The position numbers were made by a program, and so were the translations under genes. 57,465 nt of DNA from Lachnospiraceae bacterium. Lineage in GTDB: Bacteria; Bacillota; Clostridia; Lachnospirales; Lachnospiraceae. The stretch covers positions 1 to 57,465 of the forward strand of contig JAUNOI010000005.1 in assembly GCA_030531165.1 (NCBI GenBank). The letters are read 5' to 3'. Of this stretch, positions 25,590 through 33,885 are shown in pieces (the stretch's first letter is position 1; the number at the start of each line of letters is the position of its first letter). The notes beneath the pieces are model-generated. The model made no database searches and was not told the origin of the DNA. It saw only the letters and a list, made by a program, of their open reading frames with translations.

Positions 25590-26798
25590 ATGCCAAAAAA
25601 GAAGATAATAACGTGTTTTATCATATGCCTGCTCGTATTATTCGGATATGCAGTATATCAGCATGGAGAAAATCGATCGAGTGAAAGGGAAGAAACAGAT
25701 GATACAACAGCAGTAGAGGATTCTGATTATCAGATAAAATATATGGATATGACGCAGAGGGAATCGGATTTGGCAAAGAAGAAGATCTTTACTGCTGCCG
25801 GAAAATGCAGGGATCTGTATGAAACAGAAGCAAAGGGACAGGAGTGCAGCGTGGATTTAGAGGAGGAAACGGTGCATCAGATGATGGATGTACTGGCATC
25901 GCCCGGATACGCGGTTACATGTGGCGAATACGACTCGAATATGAAGAATTATGAAGAGGTTAATCGAAGTCTCGAAAACGCAAAAAATGGACAGGATGCG
26001 CAGGCGGAATTTTATGCGGTTCATTCAGGAGGTATTTTCCTCTATTATAGACTTGAATTTCATGGAAAAAAGCTTTGGATTACTTCATCCAGTGCATTTT
26101 TTGATGATAACATGAAACTCAGTCTGAATTATCTGGAAAAAATACAGGTGTATCAATGGGAATACACGAAGAAAGGATGGTTGATCTGGGAAAAAGCCAG
26201 ATCCAGAAATCAGGAAATGGACATGCATGTTTTTTACCGGATTCTTCCGCTCGATGCAGAATGCAGAGAACTTGCTAAAAAGTGTGTGATTCCGATCAGC
26301 TATTTTTGCAACAATCTCTTTAGCGTAAACTGGGATGAAAAGGATACAAGTCAGATTTATTTTAATGATCTGTTTGACGTCCTTTATGCGATGGAAAATG
26401 GAGATTACCCGAGGGAAGATCAATATGCGGGAGGGGTCCCCAAAGATGTATTCGAATCCTTAATCCAAAAGTACTTTTCAATATCAACAGAAACACTACG
26501 CAAACAGGCAGGTTACAATGCCGATAGAGAAACGTATACGTGGGTTGAGATTAACGGGTATCATCATTCCCCGATGTTGAAACCAGTGCCGGAAGTCGTA
26601 AAATGTGTAAAAAATCCGAACGGAACCATAACAGCCGATATTGAAGCGATATTACCGGAGGATGGAACGGACTGTGCATTCCGTCATAAGGTTACGATAC
26701 GTGAACATTCGGATGGGACATGGACGTATGTCAGCAATGAGGTCGATCAGGAAAGTGTGAGGGAGATACTGAATTATCAGCCAAGGTGTCTTAATTAA
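25590..26798 (+). CDS. Membrane-anchored extracellular protein, function unknown
   Basis: 402 residues. An N-terminal signal anchor (residues ~5-22) is followed by an acidic linker and a large extracytoplasmic domain with several cysteines and no motif I can name. Downstream of the MecA-like PBP gene by 17 bases and lacking its own promoter, so probably induced with it. A role in cell-wall protection or as a PBP partner is a contextual guess. Its stop codon abuts family A repeat copy 4. Confidence 0.65.
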   Translation: MPKKKIITCFIICLLVLFGYAVYQHGENRSSEREETDDTTAVEDSDYQIKYMDMTQRESDLAKKKIFTAAGKCRDLYETEAKGQECSVDLEEETVHQMMDVLASPGYAVTCGEYDSNMKNYEEVNRSLENAKNGQDAQAEFYAVHSGGIFLYYRLEFHGKKLWITSSSAFFDDNMKLSLNYLEKIQVYQWEYTKKGWLIWEKARSRNQEMDMHVFYRILPLDAECRELAKKCVIPISYFCNNLFSVNWDEKDTSQIYFNDLFDVLYAMENGDYPREDQYAGGVPKDVFESLIQKYFSISTETLRKQAGYNADRETYTWVEINGYHHSPMLKPVPEVVKCVKNPNGTITADIEAILPEDGTDCAFRHKVTIREHSDGTWTYVSNEVDQESVREILNYQPRCLN

Positions 26799-26890
26799 TT
26801 GTGATTGATCAAAAACTTCTCCTTATGGGGCTGATGCGATGGGATATAAGAACAACGAATGTTGTCCGTTTGTTAAGATGCCAAGTATCA
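26799..26890 (+). repeat. Family A repeat, copy 4 (partial)
   Basis: Left-end sequence TTGTGATTGATCAAAAACTT, then TGATGCGATGGGATATAAG and AACAACG, matching the right arm of copy 2 (inverted) and the left end of copy 5. No inverted right arm is visible; the terminator hairpin at 26907 follows instead. It starts directly at the stop of the upstream gene. Confidence 0.65.
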
Positions 26891-26906
26891 TTTTTCACAT
26901 GTTAAG

Positions 26907-26947
26907 AAAACTCCAATATATTATATAAAATGATATATTGGAGTTTT
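26907..26947 (+). terminator. Perfect hairpin overlapping the ribosome site of the ferritin-like gene
   Basis: 15-bp perfect stem (AAAACTCCAATATAT / ATATATTGGAGTTTT, 26907-26921 and 26933-26947) with an 11-base loop and a T tail. It looks like a terminator for the PBP operon. The only ribosome site of the next gene (GGAG, 26940-26943) is in the 3' arm, 8 bases before the ATG. Folding would both stop transcription and hide the start. Confidence 0.65.
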
Positions 26948-26951
26948 TCGT

Positions 26952-27500
26952 ATGGAAAAAAGAATAAGTACGATGGAAAATACATGTGATTTTGCTTCTG
27001 TCAGACCGATTATGCTTGATTTACCGTATCCATCGGTAAAAGTAAGGGAGAAGAATCTGGCGTATGCCAATCTTTTAAGCTTCGATTATTGCGGAGCGGT
27101 TTCTGAGATGTCAGCCATTACACAATACATTAACAATGAAAATCGTCTGTCGTGTGAGAAATGTCCGATTGCAAAGACAATATTAGGAATTGCAATGGCG
27201 GAAATGATTCATTTGCAAAAATTGGGAGAGATGATCGTTTTATTAGGTGGCAATATCAGTTTTACGGCGAAAATGAATAATGGAAAGCAAAGAATGTGGA
27301 CGCCGAAATATCTGACTCTTCCCGACAATGCAGAGCAGATCCTCCGGGTCAGCATTGAATCGGAAGAGGCGGCGATTTTGCAATATAAAAAACATATGCA
27401 GATGATAAGGGATCCTTATATTAATGCCGTATTAGAGAGAATCATCCGTGATGAGGAATATCACATTATGATACTTCAGGTTTTAATGAAAGACTTGTAA
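26952..27500 (+). CDS. Ferritin-like diiron/dimanganese protein
   Basis: 182 residues, four-helix bundle with the ligand pattern Glu (SEMSAITQY, ~52), ExxH (AEMIHLQKLG, ~87-90), Glu (SIESEEAAI) and ExxH (RDEEYH). This is the ferritin-like or manganese-catalase-like arrangement. An internal CEKC pair (~69-72) is unusual. Such proteins handle peroxide or store metal in anaerobes; substrate unknown. Its ribosome site lies in the hairpin at 26907-26947. Separated from the next gene by 56 bases. Confidence 0.72.
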   Translation: MEKRISTMENTCDFASVRPIMLDLPYPSVKVREKNLAYANLLSFDYCGAVSEMSAITQYINNENRLSCEKCPIAKTILGIAMAEMIHLQKLGEMIVLLGGNISFTAKMNNGKQRMWTPKYLTLPDNAEQILRVSIESEEAAILQYKKHMQMIRDPYINAVLERIIRDEEYHIMILQVLMKDL

Positions 27501-27556
27501 CACCCGCCAAAAAGCGTTATAGTTGATATATCGAAAAAACAAAGGAGAACAGAACA

Positions 27557-27970
27557 ATGGATCGTACAAAATTAGGAGATGAAAAGCATAATAAGGGATA
27601 TAACTGCTGTCAGGCAGTTGCATGTGTATTCTGTGATGAGATGGGATTAACGGAAGAAGCGGTATTTAAGATGGCGGAAGGTTTCGGAGCAGGAATGGCA
27701 GATATGCAGGGTGTCTGTGGGGCACTTTCCGGAGCAGCTATGGTAATCGGAAGCAAGAACAGCACGGCCAATTTAGAAAAACCAAATTCAAAACCTGCTA
27801 CGATGAAACTAATGCGAGAACTCGTTGCTAAGTTCCGTGAAAAAAACGGAGCAACGCTTTGCAAAGATTTAAAGGGGATTGAAACCGGAAAAGTATTGAG
27901 AAGCTGTCCGGGATGTATAGAAGATGCAATTCGTCTGACCGAAGAAACGCTGGAAAAGTTGGAATCATGA
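27557..27970 (+). CDS. C-GCAxxG-C-C family redox protein
   Basis: 137 residues. The family pattern is clear: CC at residues 17-18 (YNCCQAV), VCGALSGA near 53-60, C in TLCKDL, and CPGC near the end. Members are thought to be redox-active or metal-binding; none is well characterised. GGAGAAC ribosome site. The stop overlaps the next start by four bases (ATGA), so it is co-translated with the kinase-like gene. Confidence 0.85.
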   Translation: MDRTKLGDEKHNKGYNCCQAVACVFCDEMGLTEEAVFKMAEGFGAGMADMQGVCGALSGAAMVIGSKNSTANLEKPNSKPATMKLMRELVAKFREKNGATLCKDLKGIETGKVLRSCPGCIEDAIRLTEETLEKLES

Positions 27971-28887
27971 GGAAAAGACAGTATGATTCCGTCATGTCGG
28001 CGATTCAGGATGTTTATGGCGGACAGACGGGAGAAGTCCATATGCAACGGGTTTATGGAGGCGATATTAATGATGCTTATCAGGTGAAACTTTCCAATGG
28101 AGAGACGGTTTTTCTTAAGACAAATACGTTCGGCCGCCTGCATTTTTTTGAAACGGAGATTGACGGACTCCTCGCAATGCGGGCGACAAAACAGATTGGT
28201 GTTCCGAAACCACTGGGATTTGGCACGGATCAGGACAAGGGAATTTCGTTTTTGATGCTTGAATTCATACATGGTACTTCCCGGAGAGAAACGTATTGGG
28301 AGCATTTCGGTCATCAGCTTGCCAGCATGCATAAAGCGGAATGCTCTCAATTTGTAACAGGCGAGGATCGTGATGTGAAGTACGGATTTTTGACGGATAA
28401 TTATATTGGTTCGAATCCGCAGAAAAATTCGCTGAAATCTTCATGGATATCATTTTACCGGGATTGCCGCCTGGCTCCGCAGATGAACATGGCGGAGGGA
28501 TATTTTGATCCAAAGATGAGAAAGCAGTGTCGATATCTGCTCGATCACCTGGACGCGTATTTGAGGGAACCGGAAGATTCTTCCCTGTTGCATGGCGATC
28601 TGTGGAGCGGCAATGTTATATGTGGGAATGACGGCAATGCATGGATTTTGGATCCCGCCTCCTATGTCGGGGATTTTGAAACTGATCTGGCTATGACGCA
28701 GCTTTTTGGAAGTTTTCCGGCTTCCTTTTACGCTGCCTATCATGAAATCAATCCGATTGAAAAAGATTTTTTTGAAAGAAGAGATATATATCATTTATAT
28801 CATCTTTTGAATCACCTGAATTTGTTCGGCAGATCATATTTGGGAAGTGTTAGAGATATTTTAAACAGATATACGACGATAAAATAA
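27967..28887 (+). CDS. Fructosamine kinase/aminoglycoside phosphotransferase-like
   Basis: 306 residues from the ATG at 27967; the upstream in-frame codons lie within the previous gene. Kinase-like fold with an ATP-binding lysine region (ETVFLKTN), the catalytic loop LHGDLWSGN (~215-223) and the metal-binding LDPASYVGD (~236-244). HGDLWSGN with DPA is characteristic of fructosamine-3-kinase family proteins that deglycate protein amines. Coupled to the C-GCAxxG-C-C gene by a four-base overlap. Confidence 0.85.
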   Translation: MRKRQYDSVMSAIQDVYGGQTGEVHMQRVYGGDINDAYQVKLSNGETVFLKTNTFGRLHFFETEIDGLLAMRATKQIGVPKPLGFGTDQDKGISFLMLEFIHGTSRRETYWEHFGHQLASMHKAECSQFVTGEDRDVKYGFLTDNYIGSNPQKNSLKSSWISFYRDCRLAPQMNMAEGYFDPKMRKQCRYLLDHLDAYLREPEDSSLLHGDLWSGNVICGNDGNAWILDPASYVGDFETDLAMTQLFGSFPASFYAAYHEINPIEKDFFERRDIYHLYHLLNHLNLFGRSYLGSVRDILNRYTTIK

Positions 28888-28902
28888 AAAGGTAGGATAA
28901 AA

Positions 28903-29808
28903 ATGAAATTTAATGACGTAAAAGAAGTATTACAACCGTATTTTGAAAAAAATTTAATTCGTGTTGTGTATGATAACAGCGAGATCACCATTTTAAATGT
29001 CGCGGAAAGTGAATATGTATCCGTATATAAGCAGACAGAAGCGGATAGGATCTGGGGGCTGTTGATTCCAAAAGAAGATTTAACAGAAGCGGCAGAACAT
29101 CCGTATGATATGCTGCCACGCTATTCGCTGAATCTTTCCTGTGAAAATCAGGTTGTTGTGTTTGATGAAGAATATATGCAAAAAGCGGTTGAGATGAAGA
29201 AGCAGACAGATGAAAATGGTATTTCTGCTGAAACCGACAGTGAGATCGAGATTATATTGCAGTCAATGATGAAGGAAGAATCATATGATCATTCACAGCC
29301 GGTGGAACATGATAAAGATGCAGCGCCGGCGGAAAAGACATTATGTAAATGTCTGGTCGCAGATAAAGTTGATGCGGATATGGTAAAAGAAGATTTGAAT
29401 TTGAATAATATCGGATTTATTCGAAACATTATCTTATGGCTTTTGGTTGCGGTGTGTCTCTATCAGTTTGGAAAATGGATTCCATCTATGGAAAAGATAT
29501 TAGAAATTTTATGTGCAGTATGTATATTTAAGGCTGGCACCGATTTGATTTTACTTCCACGCAGGAAAAAGGAAGGAAGCAAAGCGAAGATCCGCGTTCA
29601 GTATCATACCTGTTTGAAAAAATTTTATACGGGAAGCGGCGAGGAAAGAAAAGTATTTATCTTAATGGATACCTGGGATGTATTTGAAGTCACCGGTATC
29701 TCTAACTGGCAGGTTTTATGGGAAGGAGATACGGTGGGCTACGTGTTTGTTGATGGACGAATGGTAAAAGATTTCTTCTATATCAAACAGGAAGCACAGG
29801 AGTCATAA
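28903..29808 (+). CDS. Unknown protein with central membrane hairpin
   Basis: 301 residues. An N-terminal domain (~1-110) contains a DUF5688-like or ligand-binding feel, but I cannot name it. An acidic linker follows, then two hydrophobic segments (~172-190 and ~198-212) and a C-terminal soluble domain (~225-301) rich in beta strands. The ribosome site is weak (AAGGTAGG). It lies 15 bases after the kinase gene and 6 before the potassium-channel gene, so it may be part of one operon. Confidence 0.6.
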   Translation: MKFNDVKEVLQPYFEKNLIRVVYDNSEITILNVAESEYVSVYKQTEADRIWGLLIPKEDLTEAAEHPYDMLPRYSLNLSCENQVVVFDEEYMQKAVEMKKQTDENGISAETDSEIEIILQSMMKEESYDHSQPVEHDKDAAPAEKTLCKCLVADKVDADMVKEDLNLNNIGFIRNIILWLLVAVCLYQFGKWIPSMEKILEILCAVCIFKAGTDLILLPRRKKEGSKAKIRVQYHTCLKKFYTGSGEERKVFILMDTWDVFEVTGISNWQVLWEGDTVGYVFVDGRMVKDFFYIKQEAQES

Positions 29809-29814
29809 AGCACG

Positions 29815-31017
29815 ATGTCAAATTGGGAATACAGAAGAAAAAAACTGTCGACGATCATTGAAGTCGGCGGAATAGATAATCCGGTTAGCCGCGGATATGA
29901 TTTATTCAGTACGGTGGCAATCGTCATTAATCTGATGGTCAGTGTGTTAATGACATTTACATCAATAGAGTTGCAATACGGTTCGGTCCTGTTGCTGGTC
30001 GAGCAGATTACGGTCATCTTTTTTGCAATTGATTATTTGCTTCGGCTTTGGACGGCAAAATACTTATATAAAGCAAATACGGAACTGAAAGCGATACGAA
30101 AATATATTTTGTCATTTTCAGGTGTCGTAGACTTGCTGTCATTTCTTCCGTATTTTCTTCCGATCTTTTTCCCATCGGGAGCAGTTGCATTCCGTATATT
30201 CCGAATTATACGGATTTTCCGTTTGTTTCGGATCAATGCATATTACGATTCTTTAAATGTAATTACAGAAGTTATCGTTGGCAAACGGCAGCAGTTGATG
30301 TCATCGGTGTTTATCATTTTGATTTTAATGCTTGCATCCAGCCTCTGTATGTATAGTCTGGAAAATAAGGCACAGCCGGATATTTTTCAAAATGCATTTT
30401 CAGGAATCTGGTGGTCAGTATCGACACTGCTGACCGTTGGATACGGGGATATTTATCCGGTTACTTTTCTGGGAAAGTTATTTGGAATCTTTATTTCCTT
30501 TTTAGGCGTCGGCATGGTAGCGATTCCTACCGGTATTATTTCTGCGGGATTTGTTGAGCAGTATAACCGGATTAAGCAGATCAGCGAATATGCGCAGGAA
30601 GGCGATGTGCGTTTTATTAAAGTGCGTTTGAAGGAGAAGGATGCATGGGCAAACCAGGCGATTAAAGACCTTGGATTGCCGCGCGGAATGCTCGTTGTCG
30701 TGATTCAGCGAAAGGAGAACATCATTGTCCCACGGGGCGAAGTTATCCTTTATCCGGGTGATACGATCGTACTTGCTGCAGAATCATTCGCTGGAGAGAG
30801 CCGCATCGAATTAAAGGAAATTGAGATTAAAGAACAAAATGAATGGGCAGGTGAACAGATACGCAATCTGGATATATCACGGAGATCGGTTATCGTATTT
30901 GTCGATCGGGGTGATCAAATGCTCATTCCGAATGGAAATCTTGAAATTAAAGTCGGGGATAAGATTATTATGTATACGCAAGACCGCGTATTAGATGCAA
31001 ATCGAATACAGATATAA
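29815..31017 (+). CDS. Voltage-gated-type K+ channel with two RCK_C domains
   Basis: 400 residues. Six membrane segments: S4 is a clear arginine ladder (FRIFRIIRIFRLFRI, ~126-140) and the selectivity filter is TVGYGD (207-212). The cytoplasmic tail carries two TrkA_C (RCK_C) domains (~245-310 and ~325-395) but no Rossmann (RCK_N) domain, an unusual tail. Prokaryotic Kv-like channel; gating ligand unknown. Begins 6 bases after the preceding stop and ends at a strong bidirectional terminator. Confidence 0.88.
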   Translation: MSNWEYRRKKLSTIIEVGGIDNPVSRGYDLFSTVAIVINLMVSVLMTFTSIELQYGSVLLLVEQITVIFFAIDYLLRLWTAKYLYKANTELKAIRKYILSFSGVVDLLSFLPYFLPIFFPSGAVAFRIFRIIRIFRLFRINAYYDSLNVITEVIVGKRQQLMSSVFIILILMLASSLCMYSLENKAQPDIFQNAFSGIWWSVSTLLTVGYGDIYPVTFLGKLFGIFISFLGVGMVAIPTGIISAGFVEQYNRIKQISEYAQEGDVRFIKVRLKEKDAWANQAIKDLGLPRGMLVVVIQRKENIIVPRGEVILYPGDTIVLAAESFAGESRIELKEIEIKEQNEWAGEQIRNLDISRRSVIVFVDRGDQMLIPNGNLEIKVGDKIIMYTQDRVLDANRIQI

Positions 31018-31020
31018 AAA

Positions 31021-31056
31021 ACCCCACGGAATTGCTCTATTCCGTGGGGTTCTTCT
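31021..31056. terminator. Bidirectional intrinsic terminator
   Basis: Perfect 12-bp stem ACCCCACGGAAT / ATTCCGTGGGGT (31021-31032, 31039-31050), 6-base loop, A-rich before and T-rich after. Ends both the channel operon and the convergent ATP-grasp gene. Confidence 0.9.
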
Positions 31057-31068
31057 ATATGACAAGAA

Positions 31069-32265
31069 TTAATATGTCTCCTGAACAAATCGGATAAATT
31101 CGTCTTTTTCTGCTTCGGTATCCAATTTGGCAGTCCACATATGATTGCCCATTGCTCCGCTCAATGCATCCGGGATTTCTTCGTCTAATACGATCTTACC
31201 TGCATATTTTGCACGGATATCATCGAAATTATGTACATATGGCTTGCCGTAGCGCTGGCTTGCGTAGACAGCAAAGTACTTTTGCTGAGTCAGGTCGACG
31301 TAAGTTTTGTCATATACGACCATATCTGCCCAAATGCTGTAGACATCGACGCTGTTTGCAAAGTTATACATATCAGGCGTCCAGCCGCCAGCTGGTCTCA
31401 TGTTTACTTCCAATGCTACAATATCACCGACATCTCCGAGTCCTTCTTTGGCCTCGATGAGACGGAAGAATTCGAGATGGAAGAAGCGGCTTTTGACGTT
31501 AAATGATTTGACTGTCGCGCGTCCTTTTTCCCGCAGATCGTCAGGCAGCATGTTAGCCGTATAATAAGCGAGATGGTCTTTGTTATTTACGATATCCGCA
31601 ACGCTTCTCGGCCATGATACGCATGATTCAAAGATAATATCGCCGTTGCTGTCGGAGACACCATCATAGGACCAGATATCTCCGCAGATAAATTCTTCCA
31701 TAATATATGGAACCTCTTTTTTGATGGAATAGAACCAGCGCATATCGTCCTCATTTGATAACTTGTAGCTATCTTCTGCACCCATGCCGCCATCCGGCTT
31801 AACAAATACTGGATATCCGACAGTATTTGCAAATGCAATGCCTTCTTCATAAGAAGAAACCATATGATAGCGTGCGACCGGAACGCCTGCCTGCTCGTAA
31901 AACTTTTTCATCGTTGATTTTCTGCGGACATTTGCCACCTGTTCTGGCATCATGCCGGTTTGGATATTAAAATCGGCACGGAGTCTTGCATCCTGTTCCA
32001 GCCAATATTCGTTATTGCTTTCCAGCCAGTCAATCTTACCATATTTGTAAGTAAAATATCCCATTGCACGAACCATTTGGTCGTAATCTTCCATGTTATC
32101 GACACGGTAGTATTCGGTCAGGCATGACTTTAACTGTTCGGATAATCCATCATATGGAGAATCGCCGATTCCGAGTACATTGACACCGCGTTGTTTTAAT
32201 CTGTCACAGAAATTCCAGTAAGAATCTGGAAACTGCGGAGAAATAAATACAAAATTCATATTCAT
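31069..32265 (-). CDS. ATP-grasp domain ligase
   Basis: 398 residues. Typical ATP-grasp architecture: N-terminal Rossmann-like domain (VFISPQFPDSYWNFCDRL), ATP-grasp with VFVKPDGGMG (~154-163), YIMEEFICGD (~190-199) and metal-binding ALEVNMRPAGG (~288-298). Members ligate a carboxylate to an amine or thiol; this looks like a carbamoyl-phosphate-like or D-Ala-D-Ala-like uncharacterised ligase. Not related to the circularly permuted ligase at 8.2 kb. The divergent promoter region contains ATTCTAT/ATAGAAT half-palindromes. Confidence 0.75.
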   Translation of the reverse strand: MNMNFVFISPQFPDSYWNFCDRLKQRGVNVLGIGDSPYDGLSEQLKSCLTEYYRVDNMEDYDQMVRAMGYFTYKYGKIDWLESNNEYWLEQDARLRADFNIQTGMMPEQVANVRRKSTMKKFYEQAGVPVARYHMVSSYEEGIAFANTVGYPVFVKPDGGMGAEDSYKLSNEDDMRWFYSIKKEVPYIMEEFICGDIWSYDGVSDSNGDIIFESCVSWPRSVADIVNNKDHLAYYTANMLPDDLREKGRATVKSFNVKSRFFHLEFFRLIEAKEGLGDVGDIVALEVNMRPAGGWTPDMYNFANSVDVYSIWADMVVYDKTYVDLTQQKYFAVYASQRYGKPYVHNFDDIRAKYAGKIVLDEEIPDALSGAMGNHMWTAKLDTEAEKDEFIRFVQETY

Positions 32266-32372
32266 CTGCCTCTTTTCGTATATAATATTTTGGAATAGAA
32301 TTATTCTATCATAGAATTGGAAAGATTTCCATTTAAATCATAGAGAAATGGTATGATTTTCGAAAAAATAAT

Positions 32373-32400
32373 TTGAAAATGTGCAAAAACAGTTTATAAT
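32373..32400 (+). promoter_or_regulatory. Promoter of the MATE gene
   Basis: TTGAAA (32373-32378) and a perfect TATAAT (32395-32400) with a 16-base spacer, 33 bases before the ATG. Promoter is intact even though the gene is interrupted. Confidence 0.65.
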
Positions 32401-32432
32401 AGTACGGCAAAAGGAAATTGGAGGAGTTTAGG

Positions 32433-33767
32433 ATGAGAAATATGACAAAGGATGATCCGGCAAAACTGATTTTTAGTTTTGCGGTACCGATATTTTTAGG
32501 AAATTTATTACAGTTGACATACAGTCTTGCGGATACGCGAATCGTTGGTTCGTTTTTAGGGGAAGAGGCTCTGGCAGCTGTCGGTTCCACGACGATATTG
32601 AATTCTTTGATGATTGGGTTTTTAATGGGACTCGCGAATGGATTTGCGATCATGACGGCACAAAAGTTCGGAGCCAAAGATCACTTAGGAATGAAACAGT
32701 CTTTCGCGATTGCATTGTTGCTTGGAGTCATATTAACTGCTGTTTTGACGTTGCTTTCTATTGTATTTTTATCGCCAATTTTGCATTTTTTAAACGTGCC
32801 GGATTCTTTATTTGCAGAAGCGAAGCAATATATATGGATTATTTTGATCGGAATGATCATTACGATGCTCTATGATATTTTGATGGCAGTTATGAGAGCG
32901 ATTGGCGATAGTATGACTCCATTGATCATTTTAGGAATTTCTGTTGTTCTGAATATCATAGGGGACTTCCTTTTATTAGCAGTTGTAAAGACCGGCGTAT
33001 GGGGTGCCGCATTTGCAACCGTTTTGTCACAGATAGCAGCACTTTTGATATGCGCGATATGTCTTGTGAAAAAATATGATATTTTACATCTTCGAAAAGA
33101 ACATTTTAAAGAACTGCCGCCCAATATGGTAAAAAATATGCTATCCATGGGATTGTCGATGGGATTTATGAGTTCGCTTGTTAACATTGGATCACTGATT
33201 TTACAGACTGCGATCAACGAGCTTGGAGAAGTTTATATCGTTGCCCAGACCGCTGCAAGAAAGATCACGGAACTGCTCATGTCTGTATTTATCGTTATTG
33301 GCCAGACGATGGCAACTTACTGCGGACAAAATTATGGGGCAAAGGAGTATCGGAGAATTGAAAAGGGGATTCGGATAGCAACTCTTTATACGATGATCTG
33401 GTGTGTGCTTGTCCTTTTAGTAAGCTATACGTTGAGTCCTCAGATGATTTATATGATTACGGGAAGCCATAATCAGGAGATGATTCAAAATGCTTCGGAT
33501 TATTTAAAATTTGATACGACATTTTAGTTTGTTGTTGCAGTTATTTTTGTTTTCAGAAACTCTTTGCAGGGAATTGGAGACCGGGTTACCCCATTAATTT
33601 CGAGTGGACTGGAGATGGCCGGAAAGATCGTGATGGCTGCAACGCTCGTACCCTTACTCGGATACCGGGGTGTCATTCTTGTGGAACCGATCGTATGGTT
33701 TATTATGGTAATCCCATTGCTGGCGAAAATGAGAAAATATTATCAAAATTATAAGAATGTTGTATAA
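32433..33767 (+). pseudogene. MATE family efflux transporter interrupted by an in-frame amber codon
   Basis: Read from the ATG at 32433 (GGAGG 8 bases upstream) this is a MATE transporter with the two six-helix halves. At codon 365 a TAG (33525-33527) interrupts it; the same frame then continues without a break for 79 more codons to a TAA at 33765, giving 444 codons, the usual family length. The downstream part (FVFRNSLQGIGDRVTPL...) is clearly the missing last two helices. TAG is one base from TAT/TAC, so a single substitution explains it. Options: recent nonsense mutation, sequencing error, or natural suppression. The 364-residue product would lack about two helices. Confidence 0.8.
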
Positions 33768-33793
33768 CATAAAGGCAAAAGTTGTAAACTGAA

Positions 33794-33822
33794 TTGACAT
33801 ATATGCCAAAATAGTTTATATT
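33794..33822 (+). promoter_or_regulatory. Promoter of the phosphosugar mutase gene
   Basis: TTGACA (33794-33799), 17-base spacer, TATATT (33817-33822), about 64 bases upstream of the start codon. Close to consensus, fitting a highly expressed glycolytic-type gene. Confidence 0.75.
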
Positions 33823-33885
33823 AAAGATAGGATTTTCGTTAAAAATGTCCACATTGAAAAACAAAAATAGGAGCGTGTAAAGAAA

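Noticed and set aside
32433..33527. Shortened MATE transporter as a normal gene
   Set aside because: The same frame continues after the TAG with the conserved last helices, so interruption is the better explanation.
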